A stretch of 8,991 bases of DNA from Paracoccaceae bacterium (GTDB lineage Bacteria > Pseudomonadota > Alphaproteobacteria > Rhodobacterales > Rhodobacteraceae): NCBI GenBank assembly GCA_002401945.1, contig NVUP01000009.1, positions 45,702 to 54,692 on the forward strand, read 5' to 3'. The notes beneath the pieces are model-generated. The model was not told the origin of the DNA, did no database searches, and was given only the letters and a program-made list of their open reading frames with translations. Positions 1 through 8,287 of the stretch are shown here, in pieces (position 1 is the first letter of the stretch; each line of letters starts with the position of its first letter). The position numbers were made by a program, and so were the translations under genes.

Positions 1-521
1 TGAAACTGATCCGCCGTTTGCTCGACGGTGTATATGGCTCATCCGTCATCGGCGAGGCAATGCCCTGGCTGCGCTCGATCCTTGGCGAAGAGGAATTGGT
101 TACTTACGGCGTTGGGGCCGCCCTGTTTGCGGCGCTGCCCTGGGTCATGTTCCGCAAGGGCCATATCAAAATCGACCTGTTTGAGCCGCTGTTCCCACGC
201 CGTTTCAACCGAGTGCTGGATCTCTTGGGGGATCTCTCTCTTGCGGTGCTGGCCTATCTGATCATGACCCGCCAGTGGTTCCTGATCTTCAAGAAAGCCC
301 GCGGATCCAAGGAACCATTGGGCAATTTGATCCTGCAAGGTGACTTTGCTCAGGCCGCAGACCGCATGCGAACCGCGCAGGAAACCCAGATCCTCGGACT
401 GCCGGTCTGGCCTAGCTATATCGTTGCCGAATTCTGCGTGCTTGCGTTTTTCCTCACCGCCTGCTTCTGCGTCTGGCGCAGCGCGCGCGCCCTCTATGCC
501 CCCCATCTGAGCAAAGCGTGA
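1..521 (+). CDS. dctQ: TRAP transporter small permease subunit, DctQ family (5' end at window edge)
   Basis: Small integral-membrane subunit of a tripartite ATP-independent periplasmic (TRAP) importer, which pairs with DctM in the inner membrane. The frame is open from base 3; bases 1-2 (tg) could be the end of an ATG just outside the window, giving about 173 residues, and an internal TTG at 18 is also possible. Visible features are the family-like stretch GEEELVTYGVG, a hydrophobic segment ending in PWVMF, then RKGHIKIDLFEP, which matches the DctQ pattern of a basic/GHI/DLF loop after the second helix. Two further hydrophobic segments follow (around LSLAVLAYLIM and IVAEFCVLAFFL). The loop between these last two is longer than usual. 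The helix expected before SSVIGEAM is not seen; the residues there are charged (KLIRRLLDG). The gene ends 3 nt before dctM, so the two are co-transcribed. Substrate unknown. The family assignment is firm; completeness is not. Confidence 0.85.
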   Translation, partial: KLIRRLLDGVYGSSVIGEAMPWLRSILGEEELVTYGVGAALFAALPWVMFRKGHIKIDLFEPLFPRRFNRVLDLLGDLSLAVLAYLIMTRQWFLIFKKARGSKEPLGNLILQGDFAQAADRMRTAQETQILGLPVWPSYIVAEFCVLAFFLTACFCVWRSARALYAPHLSKA

Positions 522-524
522 TCC

Positions 525-1871
525 ATGTTTGAATTCCTGACCCCGACATTCACCCCGTTCCAGCTGGGCCTGCTCAGCTTTCCCTTCATGTTGGTGCTGA
601 TCGCCTTTCGCATTCCACTGGCTGCTGCCATGTTCATTATCGGCCTGCTGGGCACCTATATCGTCTCTGGCAATATGCGGATGATGGACAGTCAGTTGAA
701 GACATTCACCTACGGCACCCTGACCAGCTATTCGCTGTCGATCATCCCGCTGTTCCTGCTGATGAGCGAATTTGCCACCCGTGGCGGCATGTCCTCGGCG
801 CTGTTCAAAGCCGCCGAAGCCTGGCTGGGCCATCGTCGCGGCGGGTTGGCCATGGCCGCCATTGGTGCCTCTGCCGGGTTTGGCGCGGTCTGTGGCTCAT
901 CCTTGGCAACTGCTTCGACCATGGGTCGCGTCGCCCTGCCCGAGCTGGAGCGCGCGGGCTATAGCGGCGCGCTGGCCACAGGGGCGCTGGCCGCTGGCGG
1001 CACGCTTGGCATCCTGATCCCGCCGTCGGTGGTGCTGGTAGTCTATGCCATCCTTGCCGAGGAAAACATCGAGAAACTGTTCACCGCCGCCTTCATCCCC
1101 GGTATTCTTGCCATGCTGGGCTACATGGTGACCGTTTCAATCTACACCCACCTGGTGCCTGGGTCGGGCAACGCGCTGCCACGTCAGCCCTATGCGGACC
1201 GGTTTAGGGCACTGGCGCAGGTCTGGCCCGTTGCGGTGATCTTTGGGCTGGTAATCGGCGGCATTTACTCAGGCGCATTCTCCCCCACCGCTGCAGCTGC
1301 CGTCGGCGTCGCGGGCACCGCCCTCGTGGCCTGGTCCAAGGGCACCCTGACGATCAAGGCCATAAAAGAGGCGCTGCTGTCGACCGCCCAAACCTCGGCG
1401 ATGATTTTCTTCATCATCCTGGCGGCGGGCGTGTTCAATTCGTTCCTGTCTTCGGCGCAGGTGCCACAAACGCTGGCGGCGTTTTTCCTGGAGGCTGATG
1501 TTAGTGCCTGGGTTATTCTGATCGGCATGCTGATCCTCTACCTGCTACTTGGCACTGTGATGGATTCGCTGGCGATGATTTTCCTGACGGTGCCGATCTT
1601 TGTCCCGATCATCACCCAGCTGGATTTCGGCATCCCCCAGGCCGAGGTGGGCATCTGGTTTGGTATCCTGGTCCTGATGTCCGCTGAAATTGGGCTGATC
1701 ACACCACCGGTAGGCATGAACCTGTTTGTTATCAATGCCATGTCGAAAAAAGTCAGCATTGGCCAAACCTATCGCGGAGCCTTGCCCTTTGTGGCCTCGG
1801 ATATCGTGCGGGTCTGTATTTTGGTGGCCTTCCCATCGGTCACAATGGTGCTGGTGCGATTAATCTACTGA
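525..1871 (+). CDS. dctM: TRAP transporter large permease subunit, DctM family
   Basis: Large membrane subunit of the TRAP importer, carrying the transport path driven by an ion gradient. The 448-residue length is normal for DctM. The protein is hydrophobic throughout with about 11-12 membrane segments. Family hallmarks are visible: CGSSLATASTMGRVALPEL near residues 123-142, GGTLGILIPPS near 158-168, and ITPPVGMNLFVINAM near 391-405. The ATG at 525 is 3 nt after the dctQ stop; no strong Shine-Dalgarno is visible, so translation probably couples to dctQ. No DctP gene follows. It would have to lie upstream of the window. Substrates of DctM proteins range over dicarboxylates, keto acids, sugar acids and compatible solutes, and nothing here narrows that down. 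Confidence 0.95.
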   Translation: MFEFLTPTFTPFQLGLLSFPFMLVLIAFRIPLAAAMFIIGLLGTYIVSGNMRMMDSQLKTFTYGTLTSYSLSIIPLFLLMSEFATRGGMSSALFKAAEAWLGHRRGGLAMAAIGASAGFGAVCGSSLATASTMGRVALPELERAGYSGALATGALAAGGTLGILIPPSVVLVVYAILAEENIEKLFTAAFIPGILAMLGYMVTVSIYTHLVPGSGNALPRQPYADRFRALAQVWPVAVIFGLVIGGIYSGAFSPTAAAAVGVAGTALVAWSKGTLTIKAIKEALLSTAQTSAMIFFIILAAGVFNSFLSSAQVPQTLAAFFLEADVSAWVILIGMLILYLLLGTVMDSLAMIFLTVPIFVPIITQLDFGIPQAEVGIWFGILVLMSAEIGLITPPVGMNLFVINAMSKKVSIGQTYRGALPFVASDIVRVCILVAFPSVTMVLVRLIY

Positions 1872-1878
1872 CGGAGGC

Positions 1879-1903
1879 GGGCAGGCCGTTTTCCAACCTG
1901 CCC
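1879..1903. terminator. Possible bidirectional terminator hairpin between convergent genes
   Basis: In the 40-nt gap between the dctM stop and the stop of the convergent dehydrogenase gene there is a perfect 7-bp inverted repeat: gggcagg at 1879-1885 and cctgccc at 1897-1903, with an 11-nt loop. The position between two convergent stops suits a shared terminator. Neither side carries a good T-run, so it may be weak or Rho-assisted. Confidence 0.4.
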
Positions 1904-1911
1904 CTTCTCAG

Positions 1912-4353
1912 TCAGCCCTTTACCTGTTCCATTTTGGGATCATACAGTGGCCGCAGTTGAACCTTGCAGGGCACCCTCTTGCTCGCCACCTCCAGTTCAT
2001 AGGAGCCGGACAACACATAAGCCGCGTCAATCACATCGCTGGAGCGAACATAGCCGTAGCCAATCGATTTATTGACCGTGTAGCCAAATCCACCGCTGGA
2101 CAGCCAACCCACCCGCTTGCCATCACGGTAAATCGTTTCACGCCCCGACAGCACCACATCCGGGTCCGCCGTGAAACAGGCCATGATCTTTTTCACTCCG
2201 GTATCGCGCTGCGCCTCGGCCGCTTTGCGCCCTTTGAATTCGATGTTTTTCTTTAGCTTCACGGCCCAGCCCAACCCAGCCTCACCCGGAGTATGGTCCG
2301 GGCCAATATCCGATCCCCAAGCGCGGTAGCCTTTTTCCAGCCGCATGCTTTCGATGGCACGGTAGCCGGCATCCCTCAGACCAAATTCAGCACCAGCCTC
2401 GGACAAGGCCACATAGACCGTGGTGGCGTATTCCATCGGCAGGTGCAGCTCCCAGCCCAACTCCCCCACATAGGTCACCCGCAGGGCATTGACCGGGCAG
2501 CCCGCGATGCCAATGGTCTTGGCGGTGCCAAATTTGAACGCCGCGTTAGAGACATCGCTGTTGGTCACCTTCTGCAAAATGTCACGCGCCCTGGGGCCCA
2601 TCAGCGACAGCACAGAATAAGCCGACGTGATATCCACCAGTTGCGCGTTCATCCCCTCGGGGATATTGCGCGAGATCCAGTCAAAATCATGCGTAGCAAA
2701 ACCGGTGCCCGTGACGATGTAATACTCATCCCGCGCCACCCGCACAGCGGTCAGATCACATTCAATGCCGCCCTTATCGTTCAGCATCTGGGTATAGATC
2801 AGCGACCCCACAGGTTTTTGCACATCATTGGCCGCAATCCAGCTCAGCGCCGCCTCGGCGTCCGGGCCTTTCAGGGTGAATTTGGCAAAGGAGGTCTGAT
2901 CAAACAAAACTGCCGCTTCACGTCCCGCTTTGTGCTCAATACCAACAGTGTCAAACCAGTTCTGCCGATCAAAGCTATAAACGTCCTTAGCCTCCATCCC
3001 ATCCGTGGCAAACCAGTTGGGCCGCTCCCACCCCAGTTTCTCACCAAAGCAGGCGCCCTTGCCCTTCAGGGTGTCATACAGCGGAGATTTGCGGCACGGA
3101 CGGCCTGAGCTGTGCTCCTCAAACGGCCAGGCCATGGTGTAATGCTTGCCATAAGCCTCGACCGTGCGGGTGCGGACCCAATCGGTGTCAAAATGCGGAC
3201 GGCCAAAGCGGCGAATATCGGCAGACCACAGATCAAACGGCGGCTCGCCGTTCTTGACCCATTCCGCCAGCGCCATACCCGCACCGCCTCCTGCGGCGAT
3301 GCCAAAGGCGTTAAACCCGGCGCCGACAAAGAAGTTTTTCAGCTCAGGCGCTTCTCCAATGATGAAATTACCATCCGGAGTGAAACTTTCCGGACCATTG
3401 GTCAGAGTCTTGATCCCCGCCGTTTCCAACGCCGGAACCCGCCCCAGCGCCAGCTCCATCAGCGGCTCAAAATGGTCGAAATTGCTGTCCAACAGGGTAT
3501 AGTGGAACCCCTTCGGAATGCCCTTGGTGGCCCAGGGGATCGGATTTGCCTCATAACCACCCATCACCAAACCGCCGACTTCTTCCTTGTAGTAAGTCAG
3601 ACGATCCGGATCACGCAGAGTTGGCATATCCGGGGTCACGCCATCGATCCGTTCGGTGACCATATACTGGTGCTCCATCGGCACCAGCGGCACGTTCACA
3701 CCAACAGTGGCGGCAAAATCACGGGTCCACTGACCCGCGCAGACAATCACCTTTTCACACTCAATAAAGCCCTTCTCGGTCATCACGCCTTTGATGACAC
3801 CGTCCTCCAACACAATCTTGGTGACCTTGGTATCTTCCAGAATGGTGGCCCCCGCCATCCGCGCACCCTTGGCCAGTGACAACGTAATATCCGACGGATT
3901 GGCCTGCCCATCCGTGGGCATAAAGGCCGCCCCAACCACGTCATCAATATTCATCAAAGGCCACAGCTCTTTCGCCTCGGATGGGGTCAGCAGCTCCATT
4001 TCCAGACCAAAGCTATGCGCGGTGGTGGCTTGCCGCTTGACCTCGGTCCAGCGTTCCTGATTGCAGGCCAGCCGCAACCCGCCGTTCATCTTCCAGCCCG
4101 TCGCCTGACCAGTTTCCTGCTCCAGCGTCTTATACAGATCGACAGAATAGCCCAGCAACTGGGTGATATTGGCGTTTGAGCGCAACTGCCCCACCAGCCC
4201 CGCCGCGTGAAAGGTGGTGCCGGATGTCAGTTTCTTGCGTTCCAGCAGAACCACGTCACTCCAGCCAAGCTTGGCCAGATGATACGCCGTCGAGCAGCCC
4301 ACGATACCGCCGCCAATAACGACGGCTTTTGCACTGGTTGGAAAGGAGCTCAT
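1912..4353 (-). CDS. FAD-dependent dimethylglycine/sarcosine dehydrogenase-like protein with C-terminal GcvT folate domain
   Basis: Predicted cytoplasmic flavoprotein that oxidatively demethylates an N-methylated amine or amino acid and transfers the formaldehyde-level carbon to tetrahydrofolate. With the ATG at 4353 it has 813 residues, typical of this family. Domains in order: DAO FAD domain (about 10-370) with the dinucleotide-binding loop VIGGGIVG at 12-19, the ribose-binding acidic residue E38 and TSGTTFHAAG at 43-52. H49 sits where dimethylglycine dehydrogenases attach FAD covalently. Next come an FAO-type middle domain (SGRPCRKSPLYDTLKGKG, around 414-430), a GCV_T domain with GGIECDLTAVRV around 525-536 (the conserved folate-site Asp) and YVGELGWELHLP around 630, and GCV_T_C near the end. 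An in-frame GTG at 4365, overlapping the kinase stop as GTGA, is an alternative start. I prefer the ATG because gagg lies 6 nt upstream and MSSFPTSAKAVVIGGG looks like a normal N-terminus. Last gene of the operon. Roseobacters carry many paralogues, so dimethylglycine, sarcosine or another methylamine cannot be separated by reading. Confidence 0.9.
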   Translation of the reverse strand: MSSFPTSAKAVVIGGGIVGCSTAYHLAKLGWSDVVLLERKKLTSGTTFHAAGLVGQLRSNANITQLLGYSVDLYKTLEQETGQATGWKMNGGLRLACNQERWTEVKRQATTAHSFGLEMELLTPSEAKELWPLMNIDDVVGAAFMPTDGQANPSDITLSLAKGARMAGATILEDTKVTKIVLEDGVIKGVMTEKGFIECEKVIVCAGQWTRDFAATVGVNVPLVPMEHQYMVTERIDGVTPDMPTLRDPDRLTYYKEEVGGLVMGGYEANPIPWATKGIPKGFHYTLLDSNFDHFEPLMELALGRVPALETAGIKTLTNGPESFTPDGNFIIGEAPELKNFFVGAGFNAFGIAAGGGAGMALAEWVKNGEPPFDLWSADIRRFGRPHFDTDWVRTRTVEAYGKHYTMAWPFEEHSSGRPCRKSPLYDTLKGKGACFGEKLGWERPNWFATDGMEAKDVYSFDRQNWFDTVGIEHKAGREAAVLFDQTSFAKFTLKGPDAEAALSWIAANDVQKPVGSLIYTQMLNDKGGIECDLTAVRVARDEYYIVTGTGFATHDFDWISRNIPEGMNAQLVDITSAYSVLSLMGPRARDILQKVTNSDVSNAAFKFGTAKTIGIAGCPVNALRVTYVGELGWELHLPMEYATTVYVALSEAGAEFGLRDAGYRAIESMRLEKGYRAWGSDIGPDHTPGEAGLGWAVKLKKNIEFKGRKAAEAQRDTGVKKIMACFTADPDVVLSGRETIYRDGKRVGWLSSGGFGYTVNKSIGYGYVRSSDVIDAAYVLSGSYELEVASKRVPCKVQLRPLYDPKMEQVKG

Positions 4354-4359
4354 AGTAAG

Positions 4360-4363
4360 CCTC
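4360..4363 (-). promoter_or_regulatory. Ribosome binding site deciding the dehydrogenase start
   Basis: On the minus strand gagg lies 6 nt before the ATG at 4353. It overlaps the end of the kinase gene. The alternative GTG at 4365 has no comparable purine-rich stretch in front of it. Confidence 0.6.
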
Positions 4364-5249
4364 ACATAGATTGAAAGTCGGAAAGGGCTGCTTTGAAACG
4401 CGTCAGGTTTTTCTCGGTGTAGACCGCGTAGTCAAAGTCGATTTCAGAGTGGATTTCAGACACCATGCTCCACATGGTCTCGCGCAGCAGCGAGGCGCAT
4501 TTCATGGCGTGATATTGATGCGCAATCTGCTGCGTCAGCGGAGTCTCGAAATAGCTCTCCAGCATCGCGTGCTCTTGCGCTTCGCTCAGCGCGTTGTTGG
4601 AGGCCAGCCCGGCCAGATCAAACAACGGCGAGTTAAAGCCACCATATTCCCAGTCCAGCAGCCACAACCGGGTGCCGTCATCCAGAATATTCGCCGCCAG
4701 AAGATCATTGTGGCCAAGCACCAGTTGCACTGGCCCCACGGCCTGCTCCAATTTGCTTGCGGTCTGCAAAAGTGGCTCTAACAAAGGCTGATAGGCCGAA
4801 TTGCCTTCGCGCAGCGACGCCGCATAGTCGCGCAACACGTGGAACACCCAAAAGGTCAGGATCGGGCCACGCAGGGCCTGCATCCCCTCGGTATGACACC
4901 GCTTTACCATCGGGATAATGCGGGCCAGCATGTCATCGTTGCGCACCGCCGCCTCGTCCAACGACCCTCCGTCAACGAACTCCAACACCAAGATCCCCGG
5001 TTCCGCATGGATAACCGCCGGAGCAACCCCAATCGCCTGCGCCGCGCGGTGCACCGCCAACTCGTTGAACCGCATGATCTGGTGCAGCGGTATATCCTGC
5101 CCCACCCGCACCACATACCGCTGCCCCCGATCGGTCAGCATGACGTTGAAATTGGTAATCCCGCCGCCCAGCAAGGCGGCCTGATGCGGTGCTTTCCAGA
5201 TCGACAAAGACAAGGCTTTTTCAACGGCGGCTTGTGCTGCTGTGTTCAT
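4362..5249 (-). CDS. APH-fold small-molecule kinase, choline/ethanolamine/thiamine kinase-like
   Basis: Predicted cytoplasmic ATP-dependent phosphotransferase of the aminoglycoside phosphotransferase / choline kinase fold (295 residues). Kinase features in order: glycine-rich loop LGGGITNFNV (27-36), YVVRVG with R48 at the usual position of the ATP-contacting basic residue, E63 in the following helix as its partner, the catalytic loop GHNDLLAANIL with H180, D182 and N187 (Brenner-type HxDxxxxN), and LLDWEYGG with D199 as the metal-binding Asp. The GG(I/L)TN loop and the DWEYG motif are closer to LicA choline kinases and ThiK-type thiamine kinases than to antibiotic-resistance enzymes. The frame is open further upstream to 5510, but that stretch lies inside the permease gene and reads as out-of-frame translation. 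The ATG at 5249 overlaps the permease stop as ATGA, implying translational coupling. Lying between a quaternary-amine importer and a demethylating dehydrogenase, it probably acts on choline, an amino alcohol or a derived intermediate (inference). The acceptor is not readable from sequence. Confidence 0.85.
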   Translation of the reverse strand: MNTAAQAAVEKALSLSIWKAPHQAALLGGGITNFNVMLTDRGQRYVVRVGQDIPLHQIMRFNELAVHRAAQAIGVAPAVIHAEPGILVLEFVDGGSLDEAAVRNDDMLARIIPMVKRCHTEGMQALRGPILTFWVFHVLRDYAASLREGNSAYQPLLEPLLQTASKLEQAVGPVQLVLGHNDLLAANILDDGTRLWLLDWEYGGFNSPLFDLAGLASNNALSEAQEHAMLESYFETPLTQQIAHQYHAMKCASLLRETMWSMVSEIHSEIDFDYAVYTEKNLTRFKAALSDFQSM

Positions 5250-7255
5250 GACGTCAGTCCCAATCTTTGCTTTGCGCGTTTGGCCGAGGCCGACAGAATG
5301 CGGTCCGCGATGATGGCGATAAAGGCCACCGACAGACCGGCCACGATGCCCAGCCCAGAATCCGCCTTGGTCAGCGCGATATAGACCTGCTGGCCCAGAT
5401 CTCGTGTCCCCACCAGCGCGGTGATCACCAGCATCGACAACGCCAGCATGATGGTCTGGTTCAACCCCAGCAGCAGCTCGGGCAGCGCCATCGGCAGTTT
5501 GATCCGCCACAGCAACTGACGCGGCGTGCAGCCCGACACCAACCCGGCCTCGATTAGTTGCGGATCAACATTGCGGATGCCATGCGCCGCATAGCGCACC
5601 GCAGGCGCCAGCGCATAGAGCACCACCGCAATCATCGCCGAGAAATCTCCCACCCGGAACAGCATCACCACCGGGATCAGATAGACAAAGCTGGGCAGAG
5701 TCTGCAGCGTGTCGATCAGCGAATTGATCACTCGGTTTGCCCGGTCGTTCTGCGCCGCCAGAATACCCACAGGAATGCCAATACCCGAGGCGATCAGGAC
5801 CGAAACCCCGCACAGATACACCGTCACCATGGCCTTATCCCACAACCCGCTGGCGGCAATAAACGCGGTAAACAATCCGGTCATGACAGACAGACCCAGC
5901 CCGCCCACGCGCCAGCCGATCATGGTCATCACAATGATACCCCAAGCCCATGGAATTCCGACGAAAAACCGTTTTACCGGTAGCAGAAGATAGGACAGAA
6001 AGGCAGTCTTGACCGCCTCGAAGGTGTCAAAGTAATTCACGTTGATGTAGCGTATGATATCGGACCAAAAGGTGCCGGTAGAAAGCGTCGCGGCCTCTGG
6101 GTAGGATTGAATACCCGGCAGCAGCCGCGCCAGCAGGAACGTACCAATTGCCACAACCAGGACCGTGGTTGTCCAAGGGTGACGTTTCACCAGCGGCAGA
6201 TCGGGGTCAAGCTGGTGATCGGCCGCAACCCGGGTGGCAAAGGCCTGGCTCAGCCGGTCCAGCGCAATCGCCATCACCACGATGGCCACCCCGGCCTCGA
6301 TACCGCCGCCAATATCCAACCGCCGCAGGGCTGTCAGCACGTCAAAACCCAGCCCCCCTGCCCCGATCATCGAGGCAATGATCACCATGTTCAAACTCAG
6401 CATGATGACCTGATTGACCCCAACCATCAGCATTGGCGCCGCTGAGGGAACCATCACCTTCCACATCAGTTGATGTTTGGTGCATCCGACCATGACGCCA
6501 ACATCTTTTACTTCACTCGGAACGTTCCTTAACGCCAGGATGGTCACCCGCACCATCGGCGGCATCGCGTAGATGATTGTCGCAACCAGGGCTGAGACCG
6601 GACCAAAGCCAAACAGAAACAGGATCGGAACCAGATAGGCAAAAACCGGCACCGTCTGCATCAGGTCCAACACCGGGCGGATCACTTGCTCAAACACCAC
6701 CCAGCGATAGGCAAAAATCCCTAGCATCAACCCGCCAACGGCCCCTATCGGCACTGCAATCAGCACCGAGGCCAGGGTGATCATGGCGCTGTCCCACTGG
6801 CCAAACACCGCCAGATACAGAAAACAGCCGCCCATCAGCGCTGCCAGTTTCCAGTCCCGCGCATAGTGGCCCATGGCCACCAGCGTCACGATGATGGCGA
6901 TCCAACTGAGCGACGGCGCGATCTCGACCGCCTCGTTGCCTAAGCCAACCGAGAACCCTTCGATCAACAGGTCACGGGCAAAATCATATGGGCCTTCGAT
7001 CAGCGAGGCGATGAACCGAGTCAAATCCCGAAACGAGAACAGCCCAAAGCTGGCGTCTTCAACCAACCACTGCATAAAACTGCTGATCTTGCTTTCCAGC
7101 GGCAGCCGCGCTGCGGCTGGGTATTTGATGATCCAGCGCGCATCCAGCACCTTGTATAAGTCCCACGAGTACTGGGACAGCAGCCAAGTCACCGCAAACA
7201 GGATAGTCCAAAACCGGACCGCCGAGTGTTGGATTATTTGGCGTAGCCGGATCAC
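5246..7255 (-). CDS. Quaternary-amine ABC transporter permease, fused double ProW-like (TmoW-like)
   Basis: Inner-membrane permease of a betaine/TMAO-class ABC importer. At 669 residues it is about twice the length of a ProW or OpuAB permease and contains two homologous transport domains. Each half has an EAA-type coupling loop: RNVPSEVKDVGVMVGCT near 243-259 and RNVDPQLIEAGLVSGCT near 559-575. Each loop is followed by a P..APML/P.ALPELL segment and a helix of the form GVNQVIMLSLNMVIIASMIG or GLNQTIMLALSMLVITALVG. Each half also has an M/LQTVPVFAYLVP or LQTLPSFVYLIP helix before its loop. Long, more variable N-terminal segments precede both cores. The GTG start at 7255 overlaps the ATPase stop as GTGA and has aaagg 7 nt upstream. 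The double-length form is one I associate with the TmoW subunit of roseobacter TMAO importers, but this rests on recall, not on an alignment. Confidence 0.92.
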   Translation of the reverse strand: MIRLRQIIQHSAVRFWTILFAVTWLLSQYSWDLYKVLDARWIIKYPAAARLPLESKISSFMQWLVEDASFGLFSFRDLTRFIASLIEGPYDFARDLLIEGFSVGLGNEAVEIAPSLSWIAIIVTLVAMGHYARDWKLAALMGGCFLYLAVFGQWDSAMITLASVLIAVPIGAVGGLMLGIFAYRWVVFEQVIRPVLDLMQTVPVFAYLVPILFLFGFGPVSALVATIIYAMPPMVRVTILALRNVPSEVKDVGVMVGCTKHQLMWKVMVPSAAPMLMVGVNQVIMLSLNMVIIASMIGAGGLGFDVLTALRRLDIGGGIEAGVAIVVMAIALDRLSQAFATRVAADHQLDPDLPLVKRHPWTTTVLVVAIGTFLLARLLPGIQSYPEAATLSTGTFWSDIIRYINVNYFDTFEAVKTAFLSYLLLPVKRFFVGIPWAWGIIVMTMIGWRVGGLGLSVMTGLFTAFIAASGLWDKAMVTVYLCGVSVLIASGIGIPVGILAAQNDRANRVINSLIDTLQTLPSFVYLIPVVMLFRVGDFSAMIAVVLYALAPAVRYAAHGIRNVDPQLIEAGLVSGCTPRQLLWRIKLPMALPELLLGLNQTIMLALSMLVITALVGTRDLGQQVYIALTKADSGLGIVAGLSVAFIAIIADRILSASAKRAKQRLGLTS

Positions 7256-8283
7256 AGCAAGACCTTTCGGCCGATCAGAATGTCCACCACCACTTGCCGC
7301 CCGATAGAGCCAACAACAGTGCCGTCTTCCGACAGCACTCGAAACGGCAGATCGCTAGCTTCGATCTGGTCTGCACAGTCCTCAATCCGTTGCGTTGCCT
7401 GCAAATCACCACCCACCTCGCCCGCCACAGCACCCGGCGACATCACCGACCCCAGGGTCAGAACCTTGGAGCGTGGTATATGTCGGGTGAATTCCTCGAC
7501 ATAGTCCGTTGCCGGATTCAGGATCAGTTCTTCAGGCGTGGCGATCTGCACGATCTCGCCGTCCTTCATCACGGCAATGCGATCGGCCAGTCGAATGGCC
7601 TCGTCAAAATCATGGGTGATGAACACGATGGTTTTGTGCAACAGGTTCTGCAGCCGCAGGAATTCATCCTGCATCTCGCGGCGGATCAGCGGATCCAGCG
7701 CCGAAAACGGCTCGTCCAAAAACCACAGGTCAGGCTCAACCGCCAAAGAGCGCGCAATGCCAACCCGCTGCTGCTGACCGCCGGACAGTTGACGGGGATA
7801 ATAATCCTCGCGCCCCTTCAGCCCAACCAGTTCAACCACTTCTCGGGCGCGGGCCTCACGTTCAGCCTTACCCATGCCCTGAATTTCCAGTGGAAACGCC
7901 GCGTTTTGCAGGACGGTCAAATGCGGTAGCAAGGCAAAATGCTGAAACACCATGCCCATTTTCTTGCGACGTATCTCGATGAGTTCCTTATCGCTCATCG
8001 TCAAAAGATCCTGACCCTCAAACAGAATCTCGCCGCCGGTGGGTTCAATCAACCGTGACAGGCAGCGTACCAGCGTCGACTTGCCCGACCCCGACAGCCC
8101 CATGATGACAAAAATCTCACCTTGCCGGATTTGAACGCTGGCATTGCGAACTGCCCCTATTAGACCCTGATTCCTAAGAGTCTCCGCGCTGGGATTGCCC
8201 CTGTGTTCGGCGTGAACCCGGCTGGCCTGTGCGCCATAGATTTTCCAGACATTGCGACAGTCCAGCAAAATTGGTTTTTCCAT
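7252..8283 (-). CDS. proV: Quaternary-amine ABC transporter ATP-binding protein, ProV/TmoV-like
   Basis: Cytoplasmic ATPase that powers the adjacent permease. The 343 residues include NVWKIYG near the start and the N-terminal spacer typical of ProV/OpuAA proteins before the nucleotide-binding core. Walker A is GLSGSGKST at 62-70, the Q-loop glutamine is Q114 (MVFQHFALLPH), the signature is LSGGQQQR at 166-173, Walker B is LWFLDEP with D190 and E191, and the switch histidine is H224 (ITHD). After about residue 275 there is a tail ending in LPFRVLSEDGTVVGSIGRQ, which looks like one CBS-type repeat; CBS pairs regulate some OpuA ATPases. The ATG at 8283 has gagga 4 nt upstream; a TTG at 8337 would add 18 residues that do not resemble the family. 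All catalytic motifs are intact. Gene symbol is given at family level; the TMAO-type tmoV is an equally good label. Confidence 0.93.
   Translation of the reverse strand: MEKPILLDCRNVWKIYGAQASRVHAEHRGNPSAETLRNQGLIGAVRNASVQIRQGEIFVIMGLSGSGKSTLVRCLSRLIEPTGGEILFEGQDLLTMSDKELIEIRRKKMGMVFQHFALLPHLTVLQNAAFPLEIQGMGKAEREARAREVVELVGLKGREDYYPRQLSGGQQQRVGIARSLAVEPDLWFLDEPFSALDPLIRREMQDEFLRLQNLLHKTIVFITHDFDEAIRLADRIAVMKDGEIVQIATPEELILNPATDYVEEFTRHIPRSKVLTLGSVMSPGAVAGEVGGDLQATQRIEDCADQIEASDLPFRVLSEDGTVVGSIGRQVVVDILIGRKVLL
7263..7267 (-). promoter_or_regulatory. Ribosome binding site for the GTG-started permease
   Basis: On the minus strand aaagg stands 7 nt before the GTG at 7255, inside the 3' end of the ATPase gene. 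It supports the non-ATG start that overlaps the ATPase stop. Confidence 0.55.
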
Positions 8284-8287
8284 GTAG

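Noticed and set aside
39..833. 264-codon minus-strand open frame across dctQ and the start of dctM
   Set aside because: It spans the junction of two genuine genes, is low-complexity and polar, and resembles no family; a coding-strand shadow.
2293..3879. Two long open frames on the plus strand (271 and 255 codons) opposite the dehydrogenase gene
   Set aside because: They lie antisense to a gene with clear domain motifs, and their translations are rich in H, R, Q and P, as expected from reverse reading of GC-rich codons, with no recognisable family features.
4362..5249. Antibiotic (aminoglycoside) resistance kinase
   Set aside because: The fold is shared, but the GGITN loop, the DWEYG motif and the operon context point to choline/ethanolamine/thiamine-type kinases. 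There is no mobile-element context.
5250..5510. Upstream 87-codon extension of the kinase frame
   Set aside because: The stretch is an alternate-frame reading of the permease C-terminus, rich in G, A, R and D. The kinase fold begins after the ATG at 5249, which overlaps the permease stop.
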